Origin: a bacterium BMS3Abin11
Lineage (GTDB): Bacteria > Pseudomonadota > Gammaproteobacteria > BMS3Bbin11
Direction: 5' to 3'
Length of the DNA stretch: 64,000 bases
Assembly (NCBI GenBank): GCA_002897635.1
Contig: BDTD01000023.1
Location: 16,219 to 80,218 of the forward strand
Shown: piece after piece, positions 8,747-18,932 of the stretch
Layout: every line of letters begins with the position of its first letter
How positions within the stretch are numbered: position 1 is the first letter of the stretch
Translations under genes and position numbers: made by a program
The notes under the pieces: model-generated
Database searches by the model: none
Told to the model about the DNA's origin: nothing
What the model saw: the letters and a program-made list of their open reading frames with translations, nothing else

Positions 8747-9643
8747 ATGAATGTGATTAACAATGTGATTAATAAAGAAACTGCTCCCGCGAGGCCAGCC
8801 TATACGACATCTGCTGAGGTTGATGCTACACAGATGTATTTAAAAGAGATAGGCTTCTCTGAATTACTGACGGCAGAAGAAGAGGTTTATTTTGGGCGAC
8901 TCACCAGAAAAGGTGACATGGCTGCGCGAAGCAGAATGATTGAGAGCAATCTCCGCCTGGTAGTAAAAATCTCACGACGTTATATCAACCGCGGACTGCC
9001 CCTGCTGGATGTTATTGACGAAGGCAATCTTGGACTCATTCGTGCGGTAGAGAAATTCGATCCGGAAAGAGGTTTTCGATTTTCTACCTATGCTACATGG
9101 TGGATCAGGCAAACCATTGAACGTGCTCTAATGAATCAAACCCGGACCATACGCCTGCCGGTGCATGTACTCAAGGAAATCAATGTATATCTCCGCGCAG
9201 CCAGGCAGCTGACGCAAAAACTCAGTCATGAACCCAATGCGGGTGAAATCGCAGAGTTTCTTGATGTACCGGTCAATGACGTCAAAAGAATGCTTGATAA
9301 GCAGGAGCGCATCAGCTCATTTGACAGTCCGGTAGAACGTGATGGCGATCGAACCCTGCTGGATGCTGTTCCCGATGATTCTTCCTGTGACCCGGCAGAA
9401 TTACTGCAAAACAATCAGGTTATGAAACATCTTGATGTCTGGCTTGAGAGCTTGTCTGATAAGCAGCGTGAGGTTATCCTGCGGCGATTTGGTATGCGTG
9501 GCCATGATGTGGCAACCCTGGAGCAGGTAGGTGATGATGTTGGGGTGACGCGCGAAAGAGTCAGACAGATTCAGGTTGAGGCCTTAAAAAAATTGCGCAA
9601 GCAGCTGGAAAGGGAAGGGTATTCGAGGGATGAGTTGCTTTAG
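8747..9643 (+). CDS. rpoS: RNA polymerase sigma factor RpoS (sigma38)
   Basis: The stationary-phase and general stress sigma factor. At 298 residues it is shorter than E. coli RpoS (330), mainly at the N-terminus. Region 1.2 starts [11 protein letters not shown]. Region 2 has [19 protein letters not shown] and the -10 recognition stretch [13 protein letters not shown], followed by [11 protein letters not shown] (region 3.0). Region 4.2 has [20 protein letters not shown]. The nlpD-rpoS synteny separates it from RpoD and RpoH. Control through a long leader is likely (see the inverted repeat upstream). Confidence 0.97.
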   Translation: MNVINNVINKETAPARPAYTTSAEVDATQMYLKEIGFSELLTAEEEVYFGRLTRKGDMAARSRMIESNLRLVVKISRRYINRGLPLLDVIDEGNLGLIRAVEKFDPERGFRFSTYATWWIRQTIERALMNQTRTIRLPVHVLKEINVYLRAARQLTQKLSHEPNAGEIAEFLDVPVNDVKRMLDKQERISSFDSPVERDGDRTLLDAVPDDSSCDPAELLQNNQVMKHLDVWLESLSDKQREVILRRFGMRGHDVATLEQVGDDVGVTRERVRQIQVEALKKLRKQLEREGYSRDELL

Positions 9644-9770
9644 TTCTAAGTTTCAGGTTCCAGGTCCCAGGCATGGCTGGGAGCCTTGATCACAGTTTTG
9701 TACGAATAGAATGGTTTAGGTGTTTTCTTTCCCCTTTTTCAGTTTTCAGCTTAAAACATGAAACTATTTT

Positions 9771-10136
9771 TTAAATTATCAACGCTGCTAACACATCCCG
9801 GTCTTCCCCTATGAGAATGTTGTAAGTATGACAGGCTGCCTCGGTAGTCATGATTTCTATACCTATGCCTTGCTGAGTGGCTGTTAGTGTAAGCATGGGA
9901 TCAAGGAAATGGTGCTTCAGGCCTGAGCCGATTATTATAATTTCCGGTTGATGATTAAGCAGTTCCTCTATTATTTCTACAGTCAGTTCCTCAGGCTTAT
10001 TGACAATCCAGTTATTGTCAATTATTTCAGCTGTTACTAACAGGCTGTTGTCATAAAATTGATCATTGATTTTGATCCTGCCGGGTTCAATGGCGCGGAT
10101 GGTGTTTACGTTCGGAGTACTTTGCTGGTGGAGCAT
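9771..10136 (-). CDS. Mth938-like domain protein (DUF498/COG3737)
   Basis: A 121-residue single-domain protein. The middle PEIIIIGSGLKHHFLDPML and the end EAACHTYNILIGEDRDVLAALI are the hallmarks of the Mth938 family (related to NDUFAF3 and bacterial COG3737). Eukaryotic relatives assist complex I assembly. The bacterial function is not established. It sits alone between rpoS and carA, transcribed toward rpoS. The complex I operon lies 12 kb away and nothing in the sequence links them. Confidence 0.85.
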   Translation of the reverse strand: MLHQQSTPNVNTIRAIEPGRIKINDQFYDNSLLVTAEIIDNNWIVNKPEELTVEIIEELLNHQPEIIIIGSGLKHHFLDPMLTLTATQQGIGIEIMTTEAACHTYNILIGEDRDVLAALII

Positions 10137-10211
10137 AATAAATATCCTTGTCTATTCCCCTGTCCGTTATTTTCAGGCGGCGTGCGAGTTTTATAATTTA
10201 TCATAGCTTGA

Positions 10212-10241
10212 TTGATTTTAACGTAGCAAATCGACTAGAAT
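10212..10241 (+). promoter_or_regulatory. Possible sigma70 promoter of carAB
   Basis: TTGATT at 10212-10217 and TAGAAT at 10236-10241 are separated by 18 bases, upstream of the carA leader. The predicted start near 10248 would give a ~77-base leader that contains the hairpin at 10269-10297. Based on consensus match only. Confidence 0.45.
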
Positions 10242-10268
10242 CTGTATAGTCAGAAACGTCTGTCGAAT

Positions 10269-10300
10269 AACGGGAGTAGTGCTACGCAACTCCCGTTTTT
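10269..10300 (+). terminator. Terminator-like hairpin in the carA leader
   Basis: AACGGGAGT at 10269-10277 pairs perfectly with 10289-10297 across an 11-base loop and is followed by a short T-run. It ends 25 bases before the carA start, so it lies inside the leader if the promoter at 10212 is used. This suggests attenuation of carAB, or termination of upstream readthrough. Confidence 0.6.
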
Positions 10301-10324
10301 CTACATCTAGAACGGAGGAAAACC

Positions 10325-11476
10325 TTGTCTGTCCCTGCCATACTGGCCCTGGAAGATGGTAGCCTGTTCCACGGCATTGCTGTGGGCACGATTGGATATT
10401 CTTCGGGCGAGGTGGTTTTTAATACCTCGATGACGGGCTACCAGGAAATCCTGACCGACCCTTCCTACTGTCGTCAGCTCATAACACTTACTTACCCTCA
10501 TATCGGTAACACCGGCACAAATAATGAAGATTTCGAATCTGACCGTGTTCATGCCGCTGGTTTGATTATTCGTGACCTGCCCGATTTGTACAGCAGCTGG
10601 CGCGCAGAGCAGTCACTGCAGTCATTTCTTGAAGCTCAGCAAGTAGTGGCTATAGCCGAAATTGATACACGCCGACTGACTCGTATTTTGCGTGAAAAAG
10701 GTGCGCAGGCCGGTTGTATTGCTGCCGGCGATAAGCTTGATTTCGATATGGCCATAAAACAGGCAAAGGAATTTCCGGGGCTGCGCGGAATGGATCTGGC
10801 GAGGGAAGTGACTACCGATGCACTGATCGCCTGGGATGAGGGTGGCTGGGATCTGGAATCCGGTTACCTGCCTGCAGCGGACAGAAAGTATCATGTGGTG
10901 GCCTATGATTTCGGCGTAAAACGTAACATTCTACGCATGCTTAGCGATCGCGGTTGCCGTGTCACCGTTGTTCCGGCAACCACACCAGCCAGTGATGTGC
11001 TAGCAATGAAGCCCGATGGTGTGTTCCTGTCAAATGGCCCCGGTGATCCGGAACCCTGTGACTATGCCATAGCATCAATCAAAGAAATTGTCGCCACAGA
11101 TACCCCGGTCTTTGGTATCTGTCTCGGCCATCAGCTGCTAGCCCTTGCTTCGGGTGCGCAGACAGAAAAAATGAAGTTCGGCCACCATGGTGCCAACCAT
11201 CCTGTTCAGGATTTAGCCAGCAAGCACGTCATGATCACCAGCCAGAACCATGGTTTTGCAGTAGCTGAAGGTGATCTGCCCGAAAATCTCAGGGTAACTC
11301 ATCGGTCGTTGTTTGATAAATCTATTCAAGGTATCGAATGCATGGATCATCCTGCTTTTTCATTTCAGGGCCATCCGGAAGCCAGTCCGGGTCCACACGA
11401 CGTCAGCCCGCTGTTTGATCGCTTCATCGAAAATATGATTAGGAACAAGTCAAAAGCTAAAGGGACGGATTCATAA
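10325..11476 (+). CDS. carA: Carbamoyl-phosphate synthase small (glutaminase) subunit
   Basis: A 383-residue class I glutamine amidotransferase that supplies ammonia to CarB for carbamoyl phosphate, feeding arginine and pyrimidine synthesis. The N-terminal CPSase domain begins [14 protein letters not shown]. The glutaminase triad is visible as the nucleophile Cys in [12 protein letters not shown] and His/Glu in [13 protein letters not shown]. The start is TTG at 10325, chosen because GGAGG lies at a good distance upstream and the resulting terminus matches E. coli CarA (382 aa). carB follows after 4 bases. Confidence 0.97.
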   Translation: MSVPAILALEDGSLFHGIAVGTIGYSSGEVVFNTSMTGYQEILTDPSYCRQLITLTYPHIGNTGTNNEDFESDRVHAAGLIIRDLPDLYSSWRAEQSLQSFLEAQQVVAIAEIDTRRLTRILREKGAQAGCIAAGDKLDFDMAIKQAKEFPGLRGMDLAREVTTDALIAWDEGGWDLESGYLPAADRKYHVVAYDFGVKRNILRMLSDRGCRVTVVPATTPASDVLAMKPDGVFLSNGPGDPEPCDYAIASIKEIVATDTPVFGICLGHQLLALASGAQTEKMKFGHHGANHPVQDLASKHVMITSQNHGFAVAEGDLPENLRVTHRSLFDKSIQGIECMDHPAFSFQGHPEASPGPHDVSPLFDRFIENMIRNKSKAKGTDS

Positions 11477-11480
11477 ACCC

Positions 11481-14400
11481 ATGCCACGTCGTGATGATAT
11501 AAAAAGTGTCCTGATTATTGGTGCCGGCCCGATCATAATCGGCCAGGCCTGTGAGTTTGATTATTCCGGTACCCAGGCCTGCAAAGCGCTAAAAGAAGAG
11601 GGCTATCGAGTGATTTTGGTGAACTCTAACCCTGCCACCATAATGACTGACCCGGGGATGGCTGATGCGACTTACATTGAACCTATCGTCTGGGAGACCG
11701 TAGCAAAGATAATCGAGATAGAAAGACCGGATGCGCTGCTGCCCACCATGGGCGGTCAGACTGCGCTGAATTGTGCGTTGGATCTGGTAAAACAAGGCGT
11801 ACTTGAACGTTACAATGTTGAGATGATTGGTGCTTCCCGTGAAGCCATTGATAAAGCAGAAGATCGTGAGCTATTTCGTCAGGCAGTGCAGGCTATCGGC
11901 CTGGAAACGGCTCGTGGTGCCATTGTGCATAATATGGAAGAGGCAGAGCAGATTCTTGCCATGGTTGGATTTCCAGCCATCATTCGCCCGTCGTTTACCA
12001 TGGGTGGAACAGGCGGTGGAATTGCCTACAATCGTGAGGAATATTTTGAGCTTTGTGAACGCGGCTTTGATGCTTCACCGACCTCTGAACTGCTGATTGA
12101 GGAATCTATACTCGGCTGGAAAGAGTTCGAGATGGAGGTCGTGCGCGACCCGGCGGATAATGTCATCATTATATGTTCGATCGAAAACTTTGATCCGATG
12201 GGTGTGCATACAGGTGATTCCATTACCGTTGCGCCTGCACAAACGCTAACTGATAAAGAATATCAGATCATGCGTGATGCCAGCATCGATATATTACGCG
12301 AGATTGGGGTCGATACCGGGGGATCGAATGTGCAGTATGCGATCAATCCCGATGACGGGCGTATGCTCGTGATTGAAATGAACCCGCGGGTATCGCGCTC
12401 TTCTGCACTGGCCTCCAAGGCGACAGGTTTTCCGATTGCTAAGGTTGCCGCCAAGCTTGCTGTCGGTTTCACGCTCGACGAACTACAGAACGAGATTACT
12501 GGCGGTACAATGCCGGCCTCCTTTGAACCCAGCATCGACTATGTAGTAACCAAATTTCCACGTTTTGATTTTGAGAAATTCCCGGCGGCGGATAGTGTAT
12601 TGACCACACAGATGAAATCTGTCGGTGAGGTGATGGCCATAGGCAGGACGTTCCAGGAGTCATTACAGAAAGCCTTGCGAGGGCTGGAAATTGGTACCGA
12701 CGGTTTCGATGAGATTTGTACCGATACCGATCCTGATGAATTAAAAGAGACACTCTACCGGGAGCTGCGCGTACCTGGGTGTTTCAGGATCTGGTACCTG
12801 GCCGAGGCATTCCGTGCCGGCATGTCGATTGATGAGATCTATGAACTTAGCCGTATCGATACTTGGTTCCTGCATCAGATTGAGCAGTTGATCAGAATAG
12901 AGCAGGAAATACGGAAGATGGATAATAAATTACTTACAGAACATCAGATAAGATCTTGGAAACGCAAAGGTTTCTCTGATTTACGTCTGGCAAGACTGTT
13001 AGTTTTAAATGAGTATGAATTTCGTGCGATTCGCCATTCATACGGTATTCGCCCGGTCTACAAACGTGTCGATACCTGCGCCGCTGAATTTTCCACGTCT
13101 ACCGCCTATCTTTATTCAACCTACGAAGAAGAGTGCGAATCGAACCCGGACAGCAGCAGCAAGATCATGGTTCTCGGCGGTGGTCCTAATCGTATAGGTC
13201 AGGGGATAGAATTTGATTACTGTTGTGTACACGCCGCACAGGTCTGTCGTGAAGATGGTTTTCAGACCATCATGGTCAACTGTAATCCAGAAACTGTATC
13301 GACTGATTTTGATACCTCAGACCGTCTGTATTTTGAGCCATTGACGCTGGAAGACGTGCTGGAAATAATCCATATTGAAAACCCTGCCGGTGTGATAGTG
13401 CAATATGGTGGACAGACACCATTGAAGCTGGCGGAAGACCTGGAAGCTGCTGGGGCGAAAATAATTGGTACCTCGCCGGATTCTATCGATCTGGCAGAAG
13501 ACAGAGAGCGTTTCCAGAAGCTGGTTGAAGACCTTGGCTTATTACAGCCGCCAAACTGTACCGCCCGTAGTCGTGAAGAAGCCCTGCTCGGGGCTGAAGA
13601 AATTGGTTTTCCGCTGGTTGTTAGACCGTCGTATGTGTTGGGCGGCAGGGCGATGGAGATCGTTCATAATCTAGAGGATCTTGATAACTACATGACGGTA
13701 GCTATCCAGGTTTCCAATGATTCACCGGTACTGCTCGATCGTTTTTTGAATGATGCAATAGAGGTGGATCTGGATGCGGTGTGTGATGGTAAAGATGTAG
13801 TAATTGGCGGCATAATGGAGCATATCGAAGAGGCCGGGGTGCATTCCGGTGACTCCTCCTGCTCATTGCCGCCGTTTAGTTTGCCAGAAAACATAATTCA
13901 GCAGCTGCGAGAACAGGCAACCAGTCTGGCTCTGGCAATTGGTGTGCGCGGGTTAATGAATATTCAGTTTGCTGTAAAAGGTGAAGATATCTACCTGCTT
14001 GAAGTGAATCCTCGTGCTTCACGCACGGTTCCTTTTGTTTCTAAAGCGACATCGCGGCCGCTGGCAAAAATTGGGGCCCGCTGTATGGTGGGTATCAGCC
14101 TGGCAGATCAGGGTATTACGGGTGAAATCATTCCGGAGTATTATTCTGTCAAAGAGGCGGTTTTCCCCTTTATCAAATTCCCGGGTGTCGATCCGGTGCT
14201 GGGTCCGGAGATGAAATCTACCGGTGAAGTCATGGGTGTTGGTAAAACCTTTGGTGAAGCCTTTGACAAGGCACAGAAGGCGGCAGGTGCACACATACCT
14301 GAAAAGGGTAAAGCCTTTATCAGTGTGCGTAATATTGATCAGCCACGTGTAGTAGAAGTGGCACGGTACCTGGCTGGACACGGTTTCGATATACTGGCCA

Positions 14401-14708
14401 CCAGGGGTACAGCAAAGGTTATTGAAGCGGCTGGGGTCAAAGTAAGGCAGGTAAATAAGGTGCGCGAAGGTCGGCCGCATATCGTTGATATGATTAAAAA
14501 TGAGGAAATTGACATCGTTATTAATACCACGGAAGGTAAGCGTAGCCTGAAAGATTCCTATACCATTCGCAGAGAGGCATTGCTGCATAAGGTAACAAAC
14601 TTCACCACAATCGCTGCGGCCAAAGCGGCAGTGGAGGCACATCGTGCTGATAATGAGGTTACTGTTTATAAGCTTCAGGATCTACATAAGACGCTGAAGG
14701 TACCCTGA
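11481..14708 (+). CDS. carB: Carbamoyl-phosphate synthase large subunit
   Basis: A 1075-residue protein (E. coli 1073). It carries two homologous ATP-grasp halves, each starting with a nucleotide-binding motif ([21 protein letters not shown] and [19 protein letters not shown]). The first makes carboxyphosphate and the second phosphorylates carbamate. The C-terminal MGS-like allosteric domain (~940-1075), which binds UMP/IMP/ornithine in E. coli, contains [17 protein letters not shown] and INTTEGKRS. It is translated with carA and forms the ammonia-tunnelling heterodimer. greA follows. Confidence 0.98.
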   Translation: MPRRDDIKSVLIIGAGPIIIGQACEFDYSGTQACKALKEEGYRVILVNSNPATIMTDPGMADATYIEPIVWETVAKIIEIERPDALLPTMGGQTALNCALDLVKQGVLERYNVEMIGASREAIDKAEDRELFRQAVQAIGLETARGAIVHNMEEAEQILAMVGFPAIIRPSFTMGGTGGGIAYNREEYFELCERGFDASPTSELLIEESILGWKEFEMEVVRDPADNVIIICSIENFDPMGVHTGDSITVAPAQTLTDKEYQIMRDASIDILREIGVDTGGSNVQYAINPDDGRMLVIEMNPRVSRSSALASKATGFPIAKVAAKLAVGFTLDELQNEITGGTMPASFEPSIDYVVTKFPRFDFEKFPAADSVLTTQMKSVGEVMAIGRTFQESLQKALRGLEIGTDGFDEICTDTDPDELKETLYRELRVPGCFRIWYLAEAFRAGMSIDEIYELSRIDTWFLHQIEQLIRIEQEIRKMDNKLLTEHQIRSWKRKGFSDLRLARLLVLNEYEFRAIRHSYGIRPVYKRVDTCAAEFSTSTAYLYSTYEEECESNPDSSSKIMVLGGGPNRIGQGIEFDYCCVHAAQVCREDGFQTIMVNCNPETVSTDFDTSDRLYFEPLTLEDVLEIIHIENPAGVIVQYGGQTPLKLAEDLEAAGAKIIGTSPDSIDLAEDRERFQKLVEDLGLLQPPNCTARSREEALLGAEEIGFPLVVRPSYVLGGRAMEIVHNLEDLDNYMTVAIQVSNDSPVLLDRFLNDAIEVDLDAVCDGKDVVIGGIMEHIEEAGVHSGDSSCSLPPFSLPENIIQQLREQATSLALAIGVRGLMNIQFAVKGEDIYLLEVNPRASRTVPFVSKATSRPLAKIGARCMVGISLADQGITGEIIPEYYSVKEAVFPFIKFPGVDPVLGPEMKSTGEVMGVGKTFGEAFDKAQKAAGAHIPEKGKAFISVRNIDQPRVVEVARYLAGHGFDILATRGTAKVIEAAGVKVRQVNKVREGRPHIVDMIKNEEIDIVINTTEGKRSLKDSYTIRREALLHKVTNFTTIAAAKAAVEAHRADNEVTVYKLQDLHKTLKVP

Positions 14709-14773
14709 AGCAGTATTTTGTCGTTAAGATGTTGTTTGTTGAACGTAAAGAAAAGAACGAAAAAGGAATTGAA

Positions 14774-15250
14774 ATGGAAAGTTTGCCGTTGACCACTAAG
14801 GGCGCAGAACGTTTGCGCGAAGAACTTAAACATTTGAAGCAGGTTGCTCGGCCAAAAGTCATTGATGCTATTGCTGAAGCACGCGCTCATGGTGATTTGT
14901 CTGAAAATGCCGAATATCATGCCGCACGCGAGGAGCAGGGCTTCATAGAGGGCCGAATCAAGGAGCTGGATAGTTCCCTGGGTCAGGCTCAGGTCATTGA
15001 CCCCGCAACGCTGGATACGGGTGGACGTGTTGTTTTCGGCGCAACTATAGAATTGTATAACGTCGCTACAGAAAATGAAGTGACTTATCAGATTGTCGGT
15101 AATCTGGAATCAGATATCGAAAAATTGAAAATCTCTATCAGTTCTCCTATTGCTCGCGCACTAATCGGCAAAGAAGAAGGCGATGAAGTCAAAGTGCAGA
15201 CCCCCGGTGGCGTAACGATGTACGAGATTTTAAGTGTCAAATATATCTAG
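14774..15250 (+). CDS. greA: Transcript cleavage factor GreA
   Basis: GreA rescues backtracked RNA polymerase by stimulating cleavage of the nascent RNA. The start is placed at ATG 14774, where AAGGA lies just upstream and the terminus [18 protein letters not shown] matches the family. This gives 158 residues, the same as E. coli. The coiled-coil tip holds the acidic pair ([24 protein letters not shown]), and the C-terminal FKBP-like domain ends [12 protein letters not shown]. carAB-greA is a common gammaproteobacterial order. Confidence 0.97.
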   Translation: MESLPLTTKGAERLREELKHLKQVARPKVIDAIAEARAHGDLSENAEYHAAREEQGFIEGRIKELDSSLGQAQVIDPATLDTGGRVVFGATIELYNVATENEVTYQIVGNLESDIEKLKISISSPIARALIGKEEGDEVKVQTPGGVTMYEILSVKYI

Positions 15251-15269
15251 CGACAGGGTAATCATTAGA

Positions 15270-15716
15270 GTGCTGCTCAATATACAGCTTATCGTTCTGA
15301 CACTCTGGGTAGGTGGCCTGTGGACAGTAGGCTATTTAGTCGCTCCGGTGCTTTTCCATCTTCTGCAGAATCCACAGCTGGCAGGTCAGATTGCAGGCGA
15401 ACTGTTTACTTTGATGAGTTGGTTAGGACTGGCTTCTGTGTTAGTTCTTACAGTCATATATTCTTTTCTTGATCGTGAAAAATGGCGTTTCCTGGTACTT
15501 TTCCTGATGGCTGCATTGATTGCCACCAATCTGCTTTACCTGACACCAGAAATAGCCGGATTGCGGGATATGGCCGGTGGTGCAATAGAAAAGGGAACGG
15601 AGATACACAATCGTTTCGCCATACTGCATGGCATTGCTAGTGGGTTATATCTGTTGGTTAGTCTGCTGGGTCTGCTGCTGGTGATTCGGCAGCCTGAGAA
15701 GAGTTTGCTTCTGTAG
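15270..15716 (+). CDS. DUF4149 family membrane protein
   Basis: A ~148-residue protein with four predicted membrane spans. The first carries TLWVGGLWTVGYLVAPVLF, typical of DUF4149, and a conserved polar loop EKGTEIHNRFAILHGIAS precedes the last span. The function is unknown. Two GTG starts are possible: 15270, used here because the first span then begins near the N-terminus, or 15234, which would overlap greA by 17 bases and add 12 residues. This gene is often found behind greA and near yhbY/rlmE. Palindromic repeats follow its stop. Confidence 0.8.
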   Translation: MLLNIQLIVLTLWVGGLWTVGYLVAPVLFHLLQNPQLAGQIAGELFTLMSWLGLASVLVLTVIYSFLDREKWRFLVLFLMAALIATNLLYLTPEIAGLRDMAGGAIEKGTEIHNRFAILHGIASGLYLLVSLLGLLLVIRQPEKSLLL

Positions 15717-15737
15717 GTGCGAATTCATTTGCACAAA
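15713..15737 (+). repeat. GTAG-headed palindromic repeat, copy 3
   Basis: The 25-base unit GTAGGTGCGAATTC...ACAAA, with one arm base changed (ATTTGCAC). It begins inside the DUF4149 stop codon region and is the first of three alternating copies in 156 bases. Confidence 0.8.
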
Positions 15738-15766
15738 ACTGTCACAAGAGAGCGTTCATGGTGATA

Positions 15767-15790
15767 TTGTCCGAATGAATTCGGACCTAC
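15767..15790 (-). repeat. GTAG-headed palindromic repeat, copy 4
   Basis: An inverted copy with the GTCCG/CGGAC version of the stem, as in copy 2. It lies between copies 3 and 5 in opposite orientation, a BIME-like (paired REP) arrangement. Confidence 0.8.
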
Positions 15791-15843
15791 AATTATTTTT
15801 CTATCGACACGGGGTGATTGATGACAGGTGTGTCCATATTTGT

Positions 15844-15868
15844 GTAGGTGCGAATTCATTCGCACAAA
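15844..15868 (+). repeat. GTAG-headed palindromic repeat, copy 5
   Basis: An exact reverse complement of copy 1 at 3664-3688. It ends six bases before the yhbY stop codon (minus strand). Confidence 0.82.
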
Positions 15869-15873
15869 GAATT

Positions 15874-16167
15874 TTATGCTGGAATCTTTATTTTGTGTTT
15901 TTTACTCGGACGAAATATTACCGCAACCTTTCCAATCTGCTGAACCAGTTCAGCAGAGGTAGATGAGCAAATATCCTGAACAAACTTTTTGCGCAAATCC
16001 CGGTTGTCCGTGGCAATCTTTATTTTCAAAAGTTCATGATACCCGAGTGTAGATTCAAGCTCAGCCAAAACTGCATCAGTGAGGCCGGAACCACCTATGC
16101 TGACTATCGTGGGTAATGGATGCGCCAGGCCACGTAAATATGATGTTTGCTTGTGGTTGAGAGACAT
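15874..16167 (-). CDS. yhbY: Ribosome assembly RNA-binding protein YhbY (CRM domain)
   Basis: A 97-residue single CRM/YhbY-domain protein. The family binds pre-50S ribosomal particles. The fold is recognised from LRGLAHPLPTIVSIGGSGLTDAVLAELESTL, NRDLRKKFVQDIC and the end IGKVAVIFRPSKK. The usual loop GxxG reads GGSG here, with Gly in place of the more common Lys. It is divergent from rlmE across ~95 bases, the normal gammaproteobacterial arrangement. Confidence 0.93.
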   Translation of the reverse strand: MSLNHKQTSYLRGLAHPLPTIVSIGGSGLTDAVLAELESTLGYHELLKIKIATDNRDLRKKFVQDICSSTSAELVQQIGKVAVIFRPSKKHKIKIPA

Positions 16168-16261
16168 TTAAACTCCGGGTGTTGTAACCTGAAAGAAGAG
16201 CAGAGCGCGATTGTACAGTGAATAATGTAAACATTCTCGTTGTAGTTAGAGGGACGTATTG

Positions 16262-16891
16262 ATGAGTGCTGACAAAAAGCATCGTTTTGGTCGTAACTGG
16301 ATGAATGAGCATGTGAATGACAGTTATGTCAAAAAAGCTAAAAAAGCCGGTTATCGTGCCAGGTCTGCATTCAAGCTGGAGGAAATAGATAAAAGAGACA
16401 GACTTTTGCGTCCCGGGATGAATGTCGTTGATCTGGGTGCGGCACCCGGCAGCTGGTGTCAGTATGCCCGTACACGGCTTGGGAAAAAGGACCACCTGGT
16501 TGCGTTAGATTTACTGCCGATAGACCCAATAGATGGTGTTGTGCTTATACAGGGTGATTTTACAGAAGATAAGATTCGGTCACAGCTTCGCGAAATGATG
16601 GGTGGCAGGGGTATTGACCTTGTGTTATCTGATATGGCCCCCAATATAAGTGGTATAACCCTTTCTGATCAGGCCAGGTCTATCGGTCTGGCCGAGGGTG
16701 TGCTGGACTGGAGCTGCTCAGTGCTGGTGCGGGACGGCGGTCTGTTGATGAAGGTGTTTCAGGGCAGCGGCTTCGATCAGCTTCGACTGGAGTTATTAAT
16801 AGCGTTTCGTTCGGTTGCGACACGAAAACCAGGCGCATCGCGTTCCCGCAGCTCGGAGGTTTTTTTGCTCGCTCGCGGTTTTAAGGGCTGA
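16262..16891 (+). CDS. rlmE: 23S rRNA (uridine-2'-O-)-methyltransferase RlmE (FtsJ/RrmJ)
   Basis: A 209-residue SAM-dependent methyltransferase that modifies U2552 in the 23S A-loop. It shows the SAM motif VVDLGAAPGSWCQYA and the catalytic K-D-K-E set: Lys in RARSAFKL, Asp in LSDMAPNISG, Lys in LMKVFQGSG, and Glu near the end (SSEVFLLARGF). An ATG at 16262, directly after a TTG, follows GAGGGACG and is taken as the start. rlmE-ftsH-folP-glmM is the standard order. Confidence 0.96.
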   Translation: MSADKKHRFGRNWMNEHVNDSYVKKAKKAGYRARSAFKLEEIDKRDRLLRPGMNVVDLGAAPGSWCQYARTRLGKKDHLVALDLLPIDPIDGVVLIQGDFTEDKIRSQLREMMGGRGIDLVLSDMAPNISGITLSDQARSIGLAEGVLDWSCSVLVRDGGLLMKVFQGSGFDQLRLELLIAFRSVATRKPGASRSRSSEVFLLARGFKG

Positions 16892-16922
16892 TAAGTGGTT
16901 AGAGGTACCCTTAAATTTTTAG
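16880..16922 (+). terminator. Possible terminator overlapping the end of rlmE
   Basis: TTTAAGGG at 16880-16887 pairs with CCCTTAAA at 16908-16915, followed by a T-rich run (TTTTTAGTTTTTTT). The left arm overlaps the last codons of rlmE, and the 20-base loop is long for an intrinsic terminator. Confidence 0.4.
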
Positions 16923-17002
16923 TTTTTTTATTGAATCACGGTATCCGGCAGGGCAGAATATACACATTGCCATTTCACTCATTTCATCATTGAGGCACTA
17001 GT

Positions 17003-18925
17003 TTGAACAATATCTCTAAAAATCTCGTCATGTGGCTAGTTATCGCCATTGTGCTAATGACTATTTTCAACAATTTTGCACCGCGTCAGCAGGCGCAGAC
17101 GACGAAACTGGATTACTCCTCATTCGTAGCAGATGTGAGACAGGGCCAGATAAGCAAAGTAACCATATCTGGCCGAAATATTACCGGTACACGCCAGGAT
17201 GGGTCATCTTTCAAGACTTATTCACCGGATGATCCGGATTTGATCAATGACTTGCTAAGAAATGGTGTTGTTGTTGATGCAAAAGAACCCGAGAAACCAT
17301 CATTACTGATGAGTATTTTTATCAGCTGGTTTCCGTTGTTGCTGCTGATTGGTGTCTGGATATTCTTCATGCGGCAGATGCAGGGTGGAGGTGGTCGTGG
17401 TGCCATGAGTTTTGGTAAGAGCAAGGCGCGTTTGCTGAGCGAAGACAAGAACAAGGTAACCTTTGAGGATGTTGCAGGCGTTGAAGAGGCCAAGGAAGAG
17501 GTTGCTGAACTGGTAGAATTTCTGCGTGACCCGTCACGGTTTCAGAAGCTAGGTGGAAAAATTCCTCAGGGTGTGTTGATGACAGGGGCGCCTGGTACCG
17601 GTAAAACACTACTGGCCAGAGCGATTGCCGGTGAGGCCAAAGTGCCGTTCTTCACCATTTCAGGTTCTGATTTTGTAGAAATGTTTGTCGGTGTCGGTGC
17701 TTCACGTGTGCGTGATATGTTTGAACAGGGAAAGAAGCACGCACCCTGCATCATCTTTATCGATGAAATAGATGCGGTAGGTCGCCACCGTGGTGCCGGT
17801 CTTGGCGGTGGTCACGATGAACGTGAACAAACATTGAACCAGTTGCTGGTGGAAATGGATGGTTTTGAAGGTAATGAGGGCGTTATCGTTATTGCTGCCA
17901 CCAACCGTCCTGACGTGCTTGATCCTGCGCTGCTCCGGCCCGGCCGTTTTGATCGCCAGGTTTATGTGCCTTTGCCGGATATCCGTGGTAGAGAACAAAT
18001 ACTTAAAGTCCACATGCGCAAGGTACCCATTGATGATGATGTAGACGCCGGTATTATTGCGCGCGGTACACCGGGTTTTTCTGGCGCTGATCTGGCTAAC
18101 CTGATCAATGAGGCCGCCCTGTTTGCAGCCAGAGGCAATCTGCGAACCGTTAAAATGGAACAGTTTGAACTGGCCAAAGACAAGATTATTATGGGTGTTG
18201 AACGACGTTCCATTATCATGCCGGAAGAAGAACGGCGGAATACTGCCTACCATGAAGCCGGACATACAATTGTTGCCAAGGTGCTGCCTGGAACGGATCC
18301 CGTACACAAGGTGACTATCATCCCCCGCGGTAGGGCACTGGGCGTCACCATGCAGCTGCCATTAGAAGATCGATACAGCCACAGCCGTAGCTATCTGCTG
18401 TCAAATATCGCTGTGCTGATGGGTGGTCGTATCGGTGAAGAGATTTTTATGAAGCAGATGACCACCGGCGCATCGAATGATTTTGAACGGGCCACCGATG
18501 TGGCCAGAAATATGGTCGTACGCTGGGGCATGAGTGACCTGATGGGGACTCGCGTTTACGGCGAAAATGAAAGCGAAATCTTCCTCGGTAGAGATGTAAC
18601 GACGCATAAGAATCTTAGTAATTCGACTGCTGAACTGGTCGATAAAGAGATCCGTCGTATTGTTGATGAGCAATATGCACGGGCTCGACAGATTATTGAA
18701 GAAAACAAGGATAAAATGGAAATTATGGCCAAAGCTTTGCTTGAATGGGAAACCCTTGATGCAGAGCAGATTGATGACATCATGGCTGGCAAGGATCCGC
18801 AGCCACCGGCTGAGGTTTCTGACAAAAAATCAGATAATGAATCAGGCAAAGATGATTCCTCCAGTGACAAGAGCGATAAAAAAGGCCCTGAACCAAAAAT
18901 GGATGAACCGGCAGGCGAACACTAA
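17003..18925 (+). CDS. ftsH: ATP-dependent zinc metalloprotease FtsH
   Basis: A 640-residue inner-membrane AAA+ protease (E. coli 644). It has an N-terminal span (~9-25), a periplasmic domain, and a second span near 100-121 ([22 protein letters not shown]). The AAA module has Walker A GAPGTGKT, Walker [13 protein letters not shown], and the second region of homology [19 protein letters not shown]. The zinc protease motif HEAGH follows. Family substrates include LpxC, sigma32 and damaged membrane proteins. The start is TTG at 17003, preceded by a weak GAGG. The acidic/Lys-rich C-terminal tail is low complexity. Confidence 0.98.
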   Translation: MNNISKNLVMWLVIAIVLMTIFNNFAPRQQAQTTKLDYSSFVADVRQGQISKVTISGRNITGTRQDGSSFKTYSPDDPDLINDLLRNGVVVDAKEPEKPSLLMSIFISWFPLLLLIGVWIFFMRQMQGGGGRGAMSFGKSKARLLSEDKNKVTFEDVAGVEEAKEEVAELVEFLRDPSRFQKLGGKIPQGVLMTGAPGTGKTLLARAIAGEAKVPFFTISGSDFVEMFVGVGASRVRDMFEQGKKHAPCIIFIDEIDAVGRHRGAGLGGGHDEREQTLNQLLVEMDGFEGNEGVIVIAATNRPDVLDPALLRPGRFDRQVYVPLPDIRGREQILKVHMRKVPIDDDVDAGIIARGTPGFSGADLANLINEAALFAARGNLRTVKMEQFELAKDKIIMGVERRSIIMPEEERRNTAYHEAGHTIVAKVLPGTDPVHKVTIIPRGRALGVTMQLPLEDRYSHSRSYLLSNIAVLMGGRIGEEIFMKQMTTGASNDFERATDVARNMVVRWGMSDLMGTRVYGENESEIFLGRDVTTHKNLSNSTAELVDKEIRRIVDEQYARARQIIEENKDKMEIMAKALLEWETLDAEQIDDIMAGKDPQPPAEVSDKKSDNESGKDDSSSDKSDKKGPEPKMDEPAGEH

Positions 18926-18932
18926 ATAAACA

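Noticed and set aside
14019..14642. 207-codon open frame on the minus strand inside carB
   Set aside because: It lies fully antisense to a well-conserved gene, has no signal or motif, and its composition mirrors carB codons.
17702..18307. 201-codon open frame on the minus strand inside ftsH
   Set aside because: Antisense to the conserved AAA and protease domains, with no ribosome site or recognisable fold.
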